Positions 17,418 through 25,593 of a stretch of 64,000 bases of DNA are shown piece by piece. Position 1 is the first letter of the stretch. Every line of letters starts with the position of its first letter. Both the position numbers and the translations under genes were made by a program. The notes under the pieces are model-generated. The model did no database searches and was not told where the DNA came from. It saw nothing but the letters and a program-made list of their open reading frames with translations. The DNA is from Clostridia bacterium (lineage in GTDB: Bacteria; Bacillota; Clostridia; UBA1381): contig CAADTH010000045.1 in assembly GCA_900751885.1 (NCBI GenBank), positions 62,001-126,000 on the forward strand. The letters are read 5' to 3'.

Positions 17418-17807
17418 TTATGCAATAGAAACGAGCACATCGCCGCTGTTGACAGAATCACCATTTCCAACAGAAACTCCGACAACCTTACCGTCCTTGC
17501 CTGCCATAATTTCATTTTCCATTTTCATTGCCTCAAGGATACAGACAACATCCCCTGATTTGACAGTATCGCCCACATTAACCTTGACAGACACAATGGT
17601 ACCAGGCATTGGCGCTTTCACCTGCTCTGCCCCTGCAACCGGCGCAGACTTTTGTGCAGCCGGCTTTGGTGCTGCCTTTGGAGCCGCCGCCTGTACAGAT
17701 GGTGTGCTGGCAGCCTGAACCGGTGCTGCAACAGATGGTGCGCCGCCTACTTCTTCCACATCTACCTCATATGTCTTTCCATTTACTGTGATATTAAATT
17801 TCTTCAT
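17418..17807 (-). CDS. Biotin carrier protein of the decarboxylase/transcarboxylase complex
   Basis: A 129-residue biotin/lipoyl protein. An N-terminal strand region (KKFNITVNGKTYEVDVEEV) is joined by an Ala/Pro-rich flexible linker (residues ~25-60) to the biotinyl domain. The biotinylated Lys is in EAMKMENE. It shuttles the carboxyl group between the carboxyltransferases and the beta-subunit pump, like the 1.3S subunit of transcarboxylase. The start at 17807 follows GGAGGGTAAC and lies 14 bases after the gamma gene. Confidence 0.92.
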   Translation of the reverse strand: MKKFNITVNGKTYEVDVEEVGGAPSVAAPVQAASTPSVQAAAPKAAPKPAAQKSAPVAGAEQVKAPMPGTIVSVKVNVGDTVKSGDVVCILEAMKMENEIMAGKDGKVVGVSVGNGDSVNSGDVLVSIA

Positions 17808-17821
17808 TTTGTTACCCTCCT

Positions 17822-18214
17822 CTAAAATCTTGAATCGATGGTATCCCGAAGTCCTGCCTGATTCCATGCAGGAGCCTGATTTCCAATTCTTCTATATGAT
17901 TTGATTTTCAAATTATATGTTGACGTATTCATACTTGCCGCAATTGCCGCGGTCAGGATTGCCACAAGCTCTTCCTCGTCCATACCGTCCTCAGGCTGAG
18001 CCTTCGCAGGCTGTTTCGGCGCTTTTGCAACCGCTGTGTTTTCCTGAACCACTGCCGCTTTTGCCGGCTCCTCTTTATAGAACATCTTCTTCATCGCCAT
18101 GAGTACCAGCATCAGGATAATCAGTACTCCAAATACGATACACATACCGACAACCGTTACCTGAAGACCTTCTAATAATGATGTGCCTACCGATAAACTT
18201 CCATCTGGTGACAT
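17822..18214 (-). CDS. oadG: Sodium-translocating decarboxylase, gamma subunit (OadG family)
   Basis: A 130-residue protein with one N-terminal membrane segment (LQVTVVGMCIVFGVLIILML) and a hydrophilic Ala/Pro/Lys-rich region, the usual layout of OadG/MmdD small subunits that stabilise the complex and contact the beta subunit. A C-terminal helix containing EEELVAILTAAIAA is typical of the longer clostridial form. It sits between mmdA and the biotin carrier. Confidence 0.85.
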   Translation of the reverse strand: MSPDGSLSVGTSLLEGLQVTVVGMCIVFGVLIILMLVLMAMKKMFYKEEPAKAAVVQENTAVAKAPKQPAKAQPEDGMDEEELVAILTAAIAASMNTSTYNLKIKSYRRIGNQAPAWNQAGLRDTIDSRF

Positions 18215-18240
18215 CTAGTTATCCCCTTTCTTTTCCGAGC

Positions 18241-19791
18241 TTAAACCGGAATATTGCCATGCTTCTTCGCCGGTCTTGATTCGCGCTTGCTTGCAAGCAT
18301 CTCAAGCGCCGCGATAATTCTAGGACGCGTGGAATCCGGTTCAATCACATCGTCTACATATCCATGCTTTGCCGCCTCATATGGGCTTGCAAATTTATTT
18401 CTATATTCTTCAATCTTCTCCTGGCGTGTTGCAATTGGGTCGTCGCTTGCACCAATCTCCTTTTTGAAAATGATGTTTGCTGCACCGTCAGGTCCCATCA
18501 CCGCAATCTCCGCGGTCGGCCATGCAAATACAGCGTCCGCGCCGAGGTTCTTTGAATTCATTGCGATATACGCGCCGCCATACGCTTTTCTCAAAATAAC
18601 ATTGATTTTTGGTACAGTCGCCTCAGAGAACGCATAGAGAAGCTTCGCTCCATGGCGGATAATGCCCTCATGCTCCTGCTCTACACCCGGAAGATATCCA
18701 GGCACGTCTGTCAGCGTGAGAAGCGGAATATTGAAGCTGTCACAAAAACGTACAAAACGCGCCGCCTTGTCAGAGGAATCCACATCCAAAGAGCCTGATT
18801 TGACCTTCGGCTGATTCGCTACGATTCCCACAACTTGTCCATTCATTCTCGCATATCCAACAATGATATTCTGGGCAAAGCCTTCCAACACCTCGAAAAA
18901 CTCACCGCTGTCCACGATTTCTGCAATCACCTGCTTCATGTCGTACGCGCGATTCGGCTCATTCGGCACAATAGAGGTAAGTTTATCAGAAACACGGTTA
19001 ATCTCATCTGTCGGAGCAATATATGGAGCCTCCTCCAGATTGTTTGCCGGCAGGTAAGAGAGCAGCTGTTTGATTTTTTCAATACACTCCTGGTCATTTG
19101 CCGCCTTAAAATGTGCCACACCGCTTTTTGACGCGTGTGTGTCCGCACCGCCAAGCTCCTCGCTTGTGACGTCTTCTCCTGTCACAGATTTGATGACTGC
19201 CGGACCTGTAATAAACATCTGGCTTGTTTTCTCTACCATGAAGGTAAAGTCTGTGATTGCCGGCGAGTATACCGCGCCGCCCGCGCAAGGACCCATGATA
19301 ACAGAAATCTGTGGAATTACGCCGGATGCCAGCGTATTGCGGTAGAAAATTTCACCAAATCCAGAAAGTGCGTCAATTCCCTCCTGAATTCTTGCGCCGC
19401 CGGAATCATTCATTCCGATCAAAGGCGCGCCCATCTTCATCGCCATATCCATGACCTTGCATATTTTCTTCGCGTGCATCTCACCGAGAGATCCGCCGAT
19501 AACAGTAAAGTCCTGTGCATAAACATACACCAAGCGTCCGTCTACGGTTCCATAGCCTGTGACCACGCCCTCACCCGGCGCTTTTGTGTCCGCCATATTG
19601 AACTGGGTGCATCTGTGCTCTACAAAGGCATCGATTTCCATAAAGCTGCCTTCGTCCAACAGAGCAAGGATTCTTTCACGGGCAGTCATTTTTCCAGAGT
19701 CATGCTGCTTTTTGATTTTCGCTTCCCCGCCGCCCTGTTCGATGACAGCTCTGCGGTTTTGCAAATCAGCTATTTTATCAACTGTTCCCAT
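18241..19791 (-). CDS. mmdA: Acyl-CoA carboxyltransferase (methylmalonyl-CoA decarboxylase alpha / propionyl-CoA carboxylase beta / 12S)
   Basis: A 516-residue crotonase-fold carboxyltransferase that exchanges CO2 between methylmalonyl-CoA (or a related acyl-CoA) and biotin. The two acyl-CoA/biotin pockets are visible as GMNDSGGARIQEG with GPCAGGAVYSPA, and as TDVPGYLPG with RKAYGGAYIAM. It leads the operon mmdA-oadG-biotin carrier-oadB-oadA, with GGAGG before the ATG and a promoter about 85 bases upstream. Glutaconyl- or malonyl-CoA specificity cannot be excluded, although the length and motifs favour methylmalonyl-CoA. Confidence 0.9.
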   Translation of the reverse strand: MGTVDKIADLQNRRAVIEQGGGEAKIKKQHDSGKMTARERILALLDEGSFMEIDAFVEHRCTQFNMADTKAPGEGVVTGYGTVDGRLVYVYAQDFTVIGGSLGEMHAKKICKVMDMAMKMGAPLIGMNDSGGARIQEGIDALSGFGEIFYRNTLASGVIPQISVIMGPCAGGAVYSPAITDFTFMVEKTSQMFITGPAVIKSVTGEDVTSEELGGADTHASKSGVAHFKAANDQECIEKIKQLLSYLPANNLEEAPYIAPTDEINRVSDKLTSIVPNEPNRAYDMKQVIAEIVDSGEFFEVLEGFAQNIIVGYARMNGQVVGIVANQPKVKSGSLDVDSSDKAARFVRFCDSFNIPLLTLTDVPGYLPGVEQEHEGIIRHGAKLLYAFSEATVPKINVILRKAYGGAYIAMNSKNLGADAVFAWPTAEIAVMGPDGAANIIFKKEIGASDDPIATRQEKIEEYRNKFASPYEAAKHGYVDDVIEPDSTRPRIIAALEMLASKRESRPAKKHGNIPV

Positions 19792-19874
19792 ACTCTAACC
19801 TCCAATGATATAAATTTTTTGTGCCAACAAGAGTTTCGCCTTAGCACGATTTTTTAAAAATTTCCACATCCTAT

Positions 19875-19903
19875 ATTCTATCTTAAAATAAAAAGTTTTT
19901 CAA
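19875..19903 (-). promoter_or_regulatory. Promoter for the mmdA operon
   Basis: TTGAAA (19903-19898), 17 bases, TAGAAT (19880-19875) on the minus strand. The leader is about 80 bases. Confidence 0.65.
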
Positions 19904-20084
19904 TCTTTTTTGTTAAACTTTTCCCCTTTTCTTCATGAAAAATTAAGATGCAGAACCGATACTTTCTTGTATAGCTTTCACAAAACAGGCGTTTTTATTG
20001 CAGTAATTTTCTCCGCTTCACAAAATCTTCCTGTAAACTTCCAATTTTGTATCCTTTCCGCCTTTTAAATCCTGTAAATCGCCG
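19904..20084. other. Intergenic stretch with nothing recognised
   Basis: An AT-rich stretch between the mmdA promoter and the terminator of the stomatin-like gene. I see no open frame with a ribosome site, repeat or stable hairpin here. Confidence 0.5.
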
Positions 20085-20115
20085 AAAAAAAAGCGGCAGG
20101 CTCCCGCCTGCCGCC
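20085..20115 (-). terminator. Terminator of the nfeD-SPFH operon
   Basis: Minus-strand stem GCGGCAGGC / GCCTGCCGC with loop GGGA followed by eight T's. Confidence 0.9.
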
Positions 20116-20123
20116 GATACTTC

Positions 20124-21026
20124 TTATTTGTTGTCGCCTGTCATCAATTCCTTGAGCGATGTCGCAAGTCCTGCAAGCCCCTGAATTTGAGACGGAATAA
20201 TGATTTTTGTAGCCTTTCCGTCCGCTACCTTCTCAAGGCTCTCCAAAGACTTGATTGCAACCACAGCCTCAGTCGGATGTGACTCATTGATTTTCTTGAT
20301 ACCTTCCGCAATCGCTGTCTGTACCTGTAAAATTGCTTCTGCCTCTCCTTCCGCTTCACGGATGGCTGATTCCTTTTTCGCTTCCGCGCGCAGAATCATG
20401 GCTTCCTTCTCTCCCTCTGCAACTAAAACAGCGGATTTCTTTTCTCCCTCCGCTCTGAGGATAGATTCTCTTCTCTCACGCTCCGCCTTCATCTGTTTTT
20501 CCATCGCATCCTGAATTTCACGCGGTGGAATAATGTTTTTCAGCTCTACGCGGTTGATTTTAATTCCCCATGGGTCTGTCGCCTCATCCAAAATCGCACG
20601 CATCTTTGTGTTGATGGTGTCGCGGGACGTCAGCGTCTGGTCAAGCTCCAAATCACCGATGATGTTACGAAGCGTTGTCGCTGTGAGGTTCTCAATCGCC
20701 ATCATCGGGCGCTCTACCCCATAGGTGTAAAGCTTCGGGTCGGTAATCTGATAATACACAACCGTGTCAATCTGCATGGTTACGTTATCCTTTGTGATAA
20801 CCGGCTGCGGCGGAAAGTCCGCTACATGCTCTTTTAGGTTTACCTTTTTCTCAATGCGGTCGACAAACGGAACCTTGACGTGCAATCCCACCTGCCATGT
20901 GCCGTAATACGCGCCAAAACGCTCAATAATATATGCGTTTGCCTGCGGAACCACCTTGATATTCGCAATAACAATGCATACAATGATAATAAGCAACGCT
21001 AAAATAATCAAAATTGGCATTTCCAT
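20124..21026 (-). CDS. SPFH/Band 7 stomatin-like membrane protein (QmcA type)
   Basis: A 300-residue protein. It has an N-terminal membrane anchor (residues 4-23), an SPFH/Band 7 domain containing VPQANAYIIERFG and KDNVTMQIDTVVYYQI, then a long Ala/Glu-rich coiled coil (RAEGEKKSAVLVAEGEKEA). These proteins form oligomeric cages in membrane microdomains and may assist protease control or membrane quality. Its ATG directly follows the nfeD stop with GGAGGAAAA upstream. Partnership with NfeD is well known for this family. Confidence 0.88.
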   Translation of the reverse strand: MEMPILIILALLIIIVCIVIANIKVVPQANAYIIERFGAYYGTWQVGLHVKVPFVDRIEKKVNLKEHVADFPPQPVITKDNVTMQIDTVVYYQITDPKLYTYGVERPMMAIENLTATTLRNIIGDLELDQTLTSRDTINTKMRAILDEATDPWGIKINRVELKNIIPPREIQDAMEKQMKAERERRESILRAEGEKKSAVLVAEGEKEAMILRAEAKKESAIREAEGEAEAILQVQTAIAEGIKKINESHPTEAVVAIKSLESLEKVADGKATKIIIPSQIQGLAGLATSLKELMTGDNK

Positions 21027-21467
21027 CTAATTTTCCTCCTGTTTTCTCACGATCAATTTTACGCCCTCAATGTGGTCTACCAAAACGTGTTCTCCCTCTT
21101 CGATGACACTCTCATCACCGCTTCTCGCTGTCCATACCATTCCGCTCACCTTTACCTGACCGCTTTCGGCAATGTTGTCTATTTTATCTAATACAACGGC
21201 TGTTTTCCCAATCAATACATCGGAGTTTGTCTTGTGTATGCCATTTTTCTTCATCATCTTTTTGACGAACGGACGCGTCACCACAAGCGCCAAAACAGAG
21301 ACAATCAAAAATACAATAATCTGTACCAGCAGACCTGCCCCGCAAAATGCCGCAATCATCGCTCCAATCGAGCCAATCGCAAACCATATGCTGACAAGCT
21401 GGTATGTCACCGCCTCAAGCACCGCAAACCCAATCACGGCAATCAGCCATACAAGCTCCATAGCCAT
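21027..21467 (-). CDS. NfeD-family membrane protein
   Basis: A 146-residue short NfeD protein. Several membrane segments occupy roughly residues 5-70, and a C-terminal OB-fold domain contains LIGKTAVVLDKID and GEHVLVDHIEG. It has no serine protease domain, so it is the short type paired with stomatin-like proteins. The pair is thought to act together in membrane organisation. GAGGTGGAAGT precedes the ATG. Confidence 0.85.
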   Translation of the reverse strand: MAMELVWLIAVIGFAVLEAVTYQLVSIWFAIGSIGAMIAAFCGAGLLVQIIVFLIVSVLALVVTRPFVKKMMKKNGIHKTNSDVLIGKTAVVLDKIDNIAESGQVKVSGMVWTARSGDESVIEEGEHVLVDHIEGVKLIVRKQEEN

Positions 21468-21486
21468 ACTTCCACCTCACTTTTCC

Positions 21487-21513
21487 CTGTTAGACATCCT
21501 TTTTATCTAACAG
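21487..21513 (-). promoter_or_regulatory. Leader hairpin upstream of nfeD
   Basis: CTGTTAGA and TCTAACAG form a perfect 8-bp stem with an 11-base loop between the likely -10 and the nfeD ribosome site. It has no T-run, so it is not a terminator. It could be an operator or an RNA control element. Confidence 0.4.
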
Positions 21514-21530
21514 CCTAACCAAAGCATACT

Positions 21531-21554
21531 ATTATATCGATAAAACGCTTTATC
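21531..21554 (-). promoter_or_regulatory. Likely nfeD promoter -10 with overlapping palindrome
   Basis: Minus-strand TATAAT (21536-21531) is preceded by the near-palindrome GATAAAGCGTTTTATC (21554-21539), which occupies the -10/-35 spacer. No good -35 box is seen, which fits a regulated or alternative promoter. The assignment is tentative. Confidence 0.35.
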
Positions 21555-21835
21555 CTGACCGTTTTGCTAGCTCCAACCTTCAGAGAAAAAGCGCAGTGTT
21601 GTTACCCAGGCACATAACCCACGCACAAACACCTCATGTCTATCTTGCCGTCTGGATTTTCATATTGTGACGTCATAAACACTTTATGCTTATTATACTA
21701 TATTTTTCTGTCCGTGTAAAGAAAAATCGTACGGAAAAAGGCGAATTTCGAGCATTGGAACTCCTGTATCTTCCTTCCAAAAAGGAAAGACTTATCCCTG
21801 TTGAAACCAGAAACCATCCTCGCCTTATTTCAGGC
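21555..21835. other. Intergenic stretch with nothing recognised
   Basis: About 280 bases between the nfeD regulatory region and the asp23 terminator. No supported gene, repeat or RNA element is visible on either strand. Confidence 0.5.
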
Positions 21836-21871
21836 AAAAAGGGTGCCTGCTTTTCTAAGCCGCACCCTTTT
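21836..21871 (-). terminator. Terminator of the asp23 gene
   Basis: Minus-strand AAAAGGGTGC / GCACCCTTTTT stem ending in a T-run, nine bases past the asp23 stop. Confidence 0.8.
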
Positions 21872-21880
21872 GATTTGTTG

Positions 21881-22387
21881 CTATACAATCGGATTTGTGT
21901 CCTCCACAGGAGGCTGTACTGTGGTTTCCTCCACGATAACCTCTTCCTCTGGCTCATCCTTTTTCTTTTCTTTTTCAAAGTTGACGCCCTCAATGTGGAT
22001 ATTGACCTTTTCCACCTCAAGACCTGTCATGGTCTCAACGCTATTTTTTACATTCTCTTGAATTTCCCATGCAAGCTCTGGAATCCTTACGCCGTAATTC
22101 ACAATCAAATACAAATCGATTACAACGCTCGTCTCCTTCATCTCTACCTTTACGCCCTTGGACGGATTCTTTTTCGCGCCTAAAATCTCTGCGATTCCGC
22201 CCGCAAATGTACCGGACATGCCTGCAACGCCTTCGATTTCCGTTGTCGCAAGTCCTGCAATGGTCGATACCACCTCAACCGCAATTTTGATATTGCCGAC
22301 GCCTTCTTCCTCCTGATCTTCGCCCACCGGAACTTCTACCGTCGCTTCCTCTTTTTCCTCTACTTCCTGATTTATCATTTCGTCCAT
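21881..22387 (-). CDS. Asp23/Gls24 family envelope stress protein
   Basis: A 168-residue Asp23-family protein. The core GNIKIAVEVVSTIAGLATTE, the GVKVEMKETSVVIDLYL strand and VNYGVRIPELAWEIQENV (quoted in parts) match the family. Acidic extensions are present at both ends. Members such as YqhY lie downstream of spoIIIA in many Firmicutes, as here, and are linked to envelope stress or lipid homeostasis. It has its own promoter inside the end of spoIIIAH, with GGAGGAG before the ATG. Confidence 0.88.
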   Translation of the reverse strand: MDEMINQEVEEKEEATVEVPVGEDQEEEGVGNIKIAVEVVSTIAGLATTEIEGVAGMSGTFAGGIAEILGAKKNPSKGVKVEMKETSVVIDLYLIVNYGVRIPELAWEIQENVKNSVETMTGLEVEKVNIHIEGVNFEKEKKKDEPEEEVIVEETTVQPPVEDTNPIV

Positions 22388-22430
22388 GGTTGTCTCCTCC
22401 TTCGTTCTGTTTTTTTACAAGTAGCAGTAT

Positions 22431-22462
22431 AGGGGAATTCAATCAAACGATTCAATTCCCCT
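22431..22462 (-). other. Hairpin in the asp23 leader
   Basis: AGGGGAATT pairs with AATTCCCCT (one mismatch, then AATC/GATT) between the asp23 promoter and its ribosome site. The following bases are not a T-run, so it is probably a leader or processing element. Confidence 0.4.
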
Positions 22463-22493
22463 TACTGTTTTATCCTAATCCTTTGCTAGGATT

Positions 22494-22522
22494 ATTATAC
22501 CACTATTTTTATTTTACTTCAA
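22494..22522 (-). promoter_or_regulatory. Promoter for asp23, overlapping the end of spoIIIAH
   Basis: TTGAAG (22522-22517), 17 bases, TATAAT (22499-22494) on the minus strand. The -35 box lies within the last codons of spoIIIAH. Confidence 0.7.
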
Positions 22523-23102
22523 CTATTTTTATATTTTTCGCCGCAACAGAAAGCTGACCAATCGCAATCTCCTGAATTTTTGCAATATCTGTCTCGGAAA
22601 GGTTTTCCTTTTTCACTACAATATTGACCATATCCGAATCAATGAATACAGAAATTTCGCTGTAGCCCTTTGCCTTTGCAAGATTCTCCACTGCGGTTTC
22701 CTTTTCCACATCTTTTGCAATCTCTAAGATTTGATTCTGTGCTTTGTCGCGGATTTCCTTGTCAAAACTTTCATTTGCGGCAGTTTCTTTCAAAATCTCC
22801 ATTGATTTACTTCTTGACGTCTCTTTTTCCGCCTTCGCCTGTTCAAAATAATTCACATTCCCAGATGGGGCTGGAGATGCTACGTCCTGTCCCTGTGTGT
22901 TTTCCCCAGCTGTTTTATCCTCCTCCCCCTCCGCGGTCGCGTTGACATACTGTGCCTCGCCAAGCTTCTTTCCCTGCTGAGTATAGCTCTCTCCGTCTGT
23001 TACTTTGACGGTATCCTGGTAAGACCAATTCAAATATCCTGCTACTCCAATCAGTACCACCAAAGCCGCCGCAATGATTTCTTTTTTCTTTAACACCATC
23101 AT
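22509..23102 (-). CDS. spoIIIAH: Stage III sporulation protein AH
   Basis: This is the mother-cell partner of SpoIIQ in the channel across the engulfing membranes. The 197 residues include one N-terminal membrane segment (IIAAALVVLIGVAGYLNW), a variable linker and the YscJ/FliF-like ring domain (KAKGYSEISVFIDSDMVNIV, then IGQLSVAAKNIKIVEV). The start at 23102 follows GGAGGAAAAAAT; a longer upstream frame lacks a ribosome site. It is the last gene of the spoIIIA operon. Confidence 0.93.
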   Translation of the reverse strand: MMVLKKKEIIAAALVVLIGVAGYLNWSYQDTVKVTDGESYTQQGKKLGEAQYVNATAEGEEDKTAGENTQGQDVASPAPSGNVNYFEQAKAEKETSRSKSMEILKETAANESFDKEIRDKAQNQILEIAKDVEKETAVENLAKAKGYSEISVFIDSDMVNIVVKKENLSETDIAKIQEIAIGQLSVAAKNIKIVEVK

Positions 23103-23118
23103 ATTTTTTCCTCCTACA

Positions 23119-23625
23119 TTAATTCTTCGCCAGAATACATACCTTGTGCGCCGGAACATCCAGCGAGGTTTGAACTGCTTCTGAAATATTATTCTTCACG
23201 CGCGCATCGTTTGCCCCCTCGGCAGTCACAACCACCCCTTTCACTTTCGGATAGACCTCTTTTACTACCATCGGACTGCCCGACGACAATACCGCCTGTT
23301 TGTCTATCGTCTCTTCACTGCTTTTTGTGCCGTCTGATTCCTTTTGGTTTTCGGTTTTTTTCGTATCGTAGGCAAGACTCTTCTCTGTTCCCTCATGGTA
23401 GGTAATCATGACAGAAACCTTTCCTGCCCCCTGAATCTGGGAGATGATATTCTCGAGCCGCGCCTCCTCCGAATACACCGTCTGTTCCTGTTTTTGTGTC
23501 TGTGCTTTCTTGGAAGGCTTTCCGGTGCCAATCAGCAGCATAAAAACAACTCCAATTATTAATATTATGTAAATAACAGCATTATTCTTTTTTTGGAAAA
23601 GTTTTTCAAAAAAATTGTTACTCAT
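23119..23625 (-). CDS. spoIIIAG: Stage III sporulation protein AG
   Basis: A 168-residue protein with one N-terminal membrane segment (AVIYIILIIGVVFMLLIG) and the ring-forming domain (LENIISQIQGAGKVSVMITY, then GVVVTAEGANDARVKNNI). It builds the large ring of the feeding-tube apparatus. The start ATG at 23625 overlaps the spoIIIAF stop by eight bases, with AGGTGG upstream. Confidence 0.93.
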   Translation of the reverse strand: MSNNFFEKLFQKKNNAVIYIILIIGVVFMLLIGTGKPSKKAQTQKQEQTVYSEEARLENIISQIQGAGKVSVMITYHEGTEKSLAYDTKKTENQKESDGTKSSEETIDKQAVLSSGSPMVVKEVYPKVKGVVVTAEGANDARVKNNISEAVQTSLDVPAHKVCILAKN

Positions 23626-24073
23626 GTCCAAGCACCACCTTGTCTGGACTCACGCCATAGATATAAGAGAGCCTGTCACGAAGTTCTTTCGGCGTCCTCC
23701 TTGCCTCCACCTCCAGAGACTCTACCTCTTCTATTTCGCCGTTTTCATTGACCCTTACATCCGCATGAACCGTCGCTTTGATTCCATATTCCTTGTCGAT
23801 AATGCTCTGCGCATCCTCCTCCAGCGCCCTCTGAAACTCGCTTGCCACCGCTTCCTTTTGTACCTTCTGTCCCTCCTCCTTGTACGTCTCTTGGCTGTCA
23901 AACCCTGCAAACAAATCAATGTCCTTGATTTTCGCCACAGGAGAAATGATAACACTCAAGATGACAAGTCCGGTGATAATCCGCACATACTTCTTCCATC
24001 CGTCTGGAGAGATCATATCGGCAAACACACCCAAAAGCGCCGCACCGACAATCAATATAATATACTGCTTCAC
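23618..24073 (-). CDS. spoIIIAF: Stage III sporulation protein AF
   Basis: A 151-residue protein with two membrane segments at the N-terminus (IILIVGAALLGVFADMI and IITGLVILSVIISPVAK) and a soluble ring-building-like domain ending in IYGVSPDKVVLGHE. The start is GTG at 24073, seven bases after GGAGG. A longer TTG-initiated frame overlapping spoIIIAE is less likely. Confidence 0.9.
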   Translation of the reverse strand: MKQYIILIVGAALLGVFADMISPDGWKKYVRIITGLVILSVIISPVAKIKDIDLFAGFDSQETYKEEGQKVQKEAVASEFQRALEEDAQSIIDKEYGIKATVHADVRVNENGEIEEVESLEVEARRTPKELRDRLSYIYGVSPDKVVLGHE

Positions 24074-24087
24074 ACTCTTTCCTCCTG

Positions 24088-25167
24088 TCAATTCGTTACT
24101 GCCATCATGATACTGACATTAATTAAGAACATTACCGCGACGGTAATCACCATTGCAAACACATTCGTCACAGCACTTGAGACATCACTCAGCATGCCTG
24201 TGATGCGCCGGTCTGTCAAAGGCTCGACAGCGGCGGCGGATAATTTCAGCATCAATAAAATTACGCCAATCTTAAAAATCGGCACAAGGCAAATGCCGCA
24301 CAATGTGATAAGCCCCGCTGTGCCGACTGCGTTCTTCATCATCATAGAACCGCCCACGACAGTCTCTACCGCGTCAGACAAAAGCCCACCCACGACCGGG
24401 ACCAGACTCCCCACAGCAAATTTCACTGTCTTTCCCCCCACGCTGTCGAGCGCCGGCGCGGTAAAACCATAGATTGCGGTGATTGCAGTAAAAATAGTCA
24501 AAACACCTGTGAGAATCCATTTTGCTGACGACTGCACGAGGGACGTAAAATTGGAAATTTGTACCCGCCCGCTGATGTTGTTGACGATAGACAATGCTGC
24601 TCCAAAGCACGTCAGCGGCAAAATGCATTGCTTTACAATCACTGTGACGACAAACACCGCAATGGAAAGCACCGGCTGGAATGCTGCGGCAGAAGTAATC
24701 TTTCCGCTCGATAACAGAAGCGTCATAAAAACAGGAGACAGCTTCGTCACAAAATCTGTCATTGCCGTGATAACGTCCTTGCCGTATCCAAGTGCAATGA
24801 GAAAGCATTTGACTGCCGCCGCTGACATCAGGGTAAAGCATGCAAAAAATGCTGTCTCCCCAGAGCTTTTGCTCTTGAGTGACCCCTGCAAAACATTGAG
24901 TATACCCGAAAGCGCCGCCAATATAATAAAGGTAACCATCACATCCGAGCTTTCGCGGATTTCCTTGAAAAAACGCTCAATGCCAGAGTTAATCATCTCA
25001 ATCGGATCCAGTGAAAAGCGCCCGGACACAATCTCACCTGTAGTCCGGTTAAACTCTGTCTCTCCTGCTATTTCAGGCGGCTGATAGACTTCTCCCTCCC
25101 CCTGTGCAAAAACCGTGGGAACAAACAATACCATCAAAACCATGATTGTCAGTAACGTTCTTTTCAT
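24088..25167 (-). CDS. spoIIIAE: Stage III sporulation protein AE
   Basis: A 359-residue multi-spanning protein with a signal peptide (ending near VFAQG) and six or more membrane segments. It is the main polytopic component of the SpoIIIA complex in the mother-cell membrane. GFTAPALDSVGGKTVKFAVG and the SDAVETVVGGSMMMKNAVG region are family features. Gene order AA-AB-AC-AD-AE-AF-AG-AH is complete here. Confidence 0.93.
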   Translation of the reverse strand: MKRTLLTIMVLMVLFVPTVFAQGEGEVYQPPEIAGETEFNRTTGEIVSGRFSLDPIEMINSGIERFFKEIRESSDVMVTFIILAALSGILNVLQGSLKSKSSGETAFFACFTLMSAAAVKCFLIALGYGKDVITAMTDFVTKLSPVFMTLLLSSGKITSAAAFQPVLSIAVFVVTVIVKQCILPLTCFGAALSIVNNISGRVQISNFTSLVQSSAKWILTGVLTIFTAITAIYGFTAPALDSVGGKTVKFAVGSLVPVVGGLLSDAVETVVGGSMMMKNAVGTAGLITLCGICLVPIFKIGVILLMLKLSAAAVEPLTDRRITGMLSDVSSAVTNVFAMVITVAVMFLINVSIMMAVTN

Positions 25168-25197
25168 AAGTATGTATTCCTTTTCATCGTGTGTAGT

Positions 25198-25584
25198 CTA
25201 TTTTAAAATGCTGATAATCAGCTCCAAAAAGTTTGTAATAATCGGAATGGTCAAAATAAGCACCACGACCTTTCCTGCCAAATCGACCTTCGAGGCAATG
25301 GAGCTCTCTCCGCTGTCGCGGCAAATCTCCGCCGCAAATTGCGTCACATAGGCAATTCCAATCACCTTTATGACCACTGTGAAATACTTGATATCAATGC
25401 CGCTTTTTTCAATAACCGACTGAAATTCCTGCACAACCTGTGCAATTCCGCCTGCCGAAACCGCTAAAATCACAATTCCCGTTGCAATACTCACAACAAT
25501 GGCAAGATGCGGCTGATAGCTTTTGATGGTTAGTGCAAGAATCGTTCCAATACAGGCAATGGCTATAATCTGAAAGATATCCAT
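25198..25584 (-). CDS. spoIIIAD: Stage III sporulation protein AD
   Basis: A 128-residue polytopic membrane protein with four membrane segments, starting MDIFQIIAIACIG. The ATG at 25584 follows AGGTG; alternative in-frame GTG/ATG starts lie only two to three codons upstream. It is adjacent to and probably partners SpoIIIAC. Confidence 0.92.
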   Translation of the reverse strand: MDIFQIIAIACIGTILALTIKSYQPHLAIVVSIATGIVILAVSAGGIAQVVQEFQSVIEKSGIDIKYFTVVIKVIGIAYVTQFAAEICRDSGESSIASKVDLAGKVVVLILTIPIITNFLELIISILK

Positions 25585-25593
25585 CCCCATCAC

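Noticed and set aside
22431..22462. Terminator of the spoIIIA operon
   Set aside because: The stem has an internal mismatch and no T-run follows, and it lies downstream of an asp23 promoter, so I list it as a leader hairpin instead.
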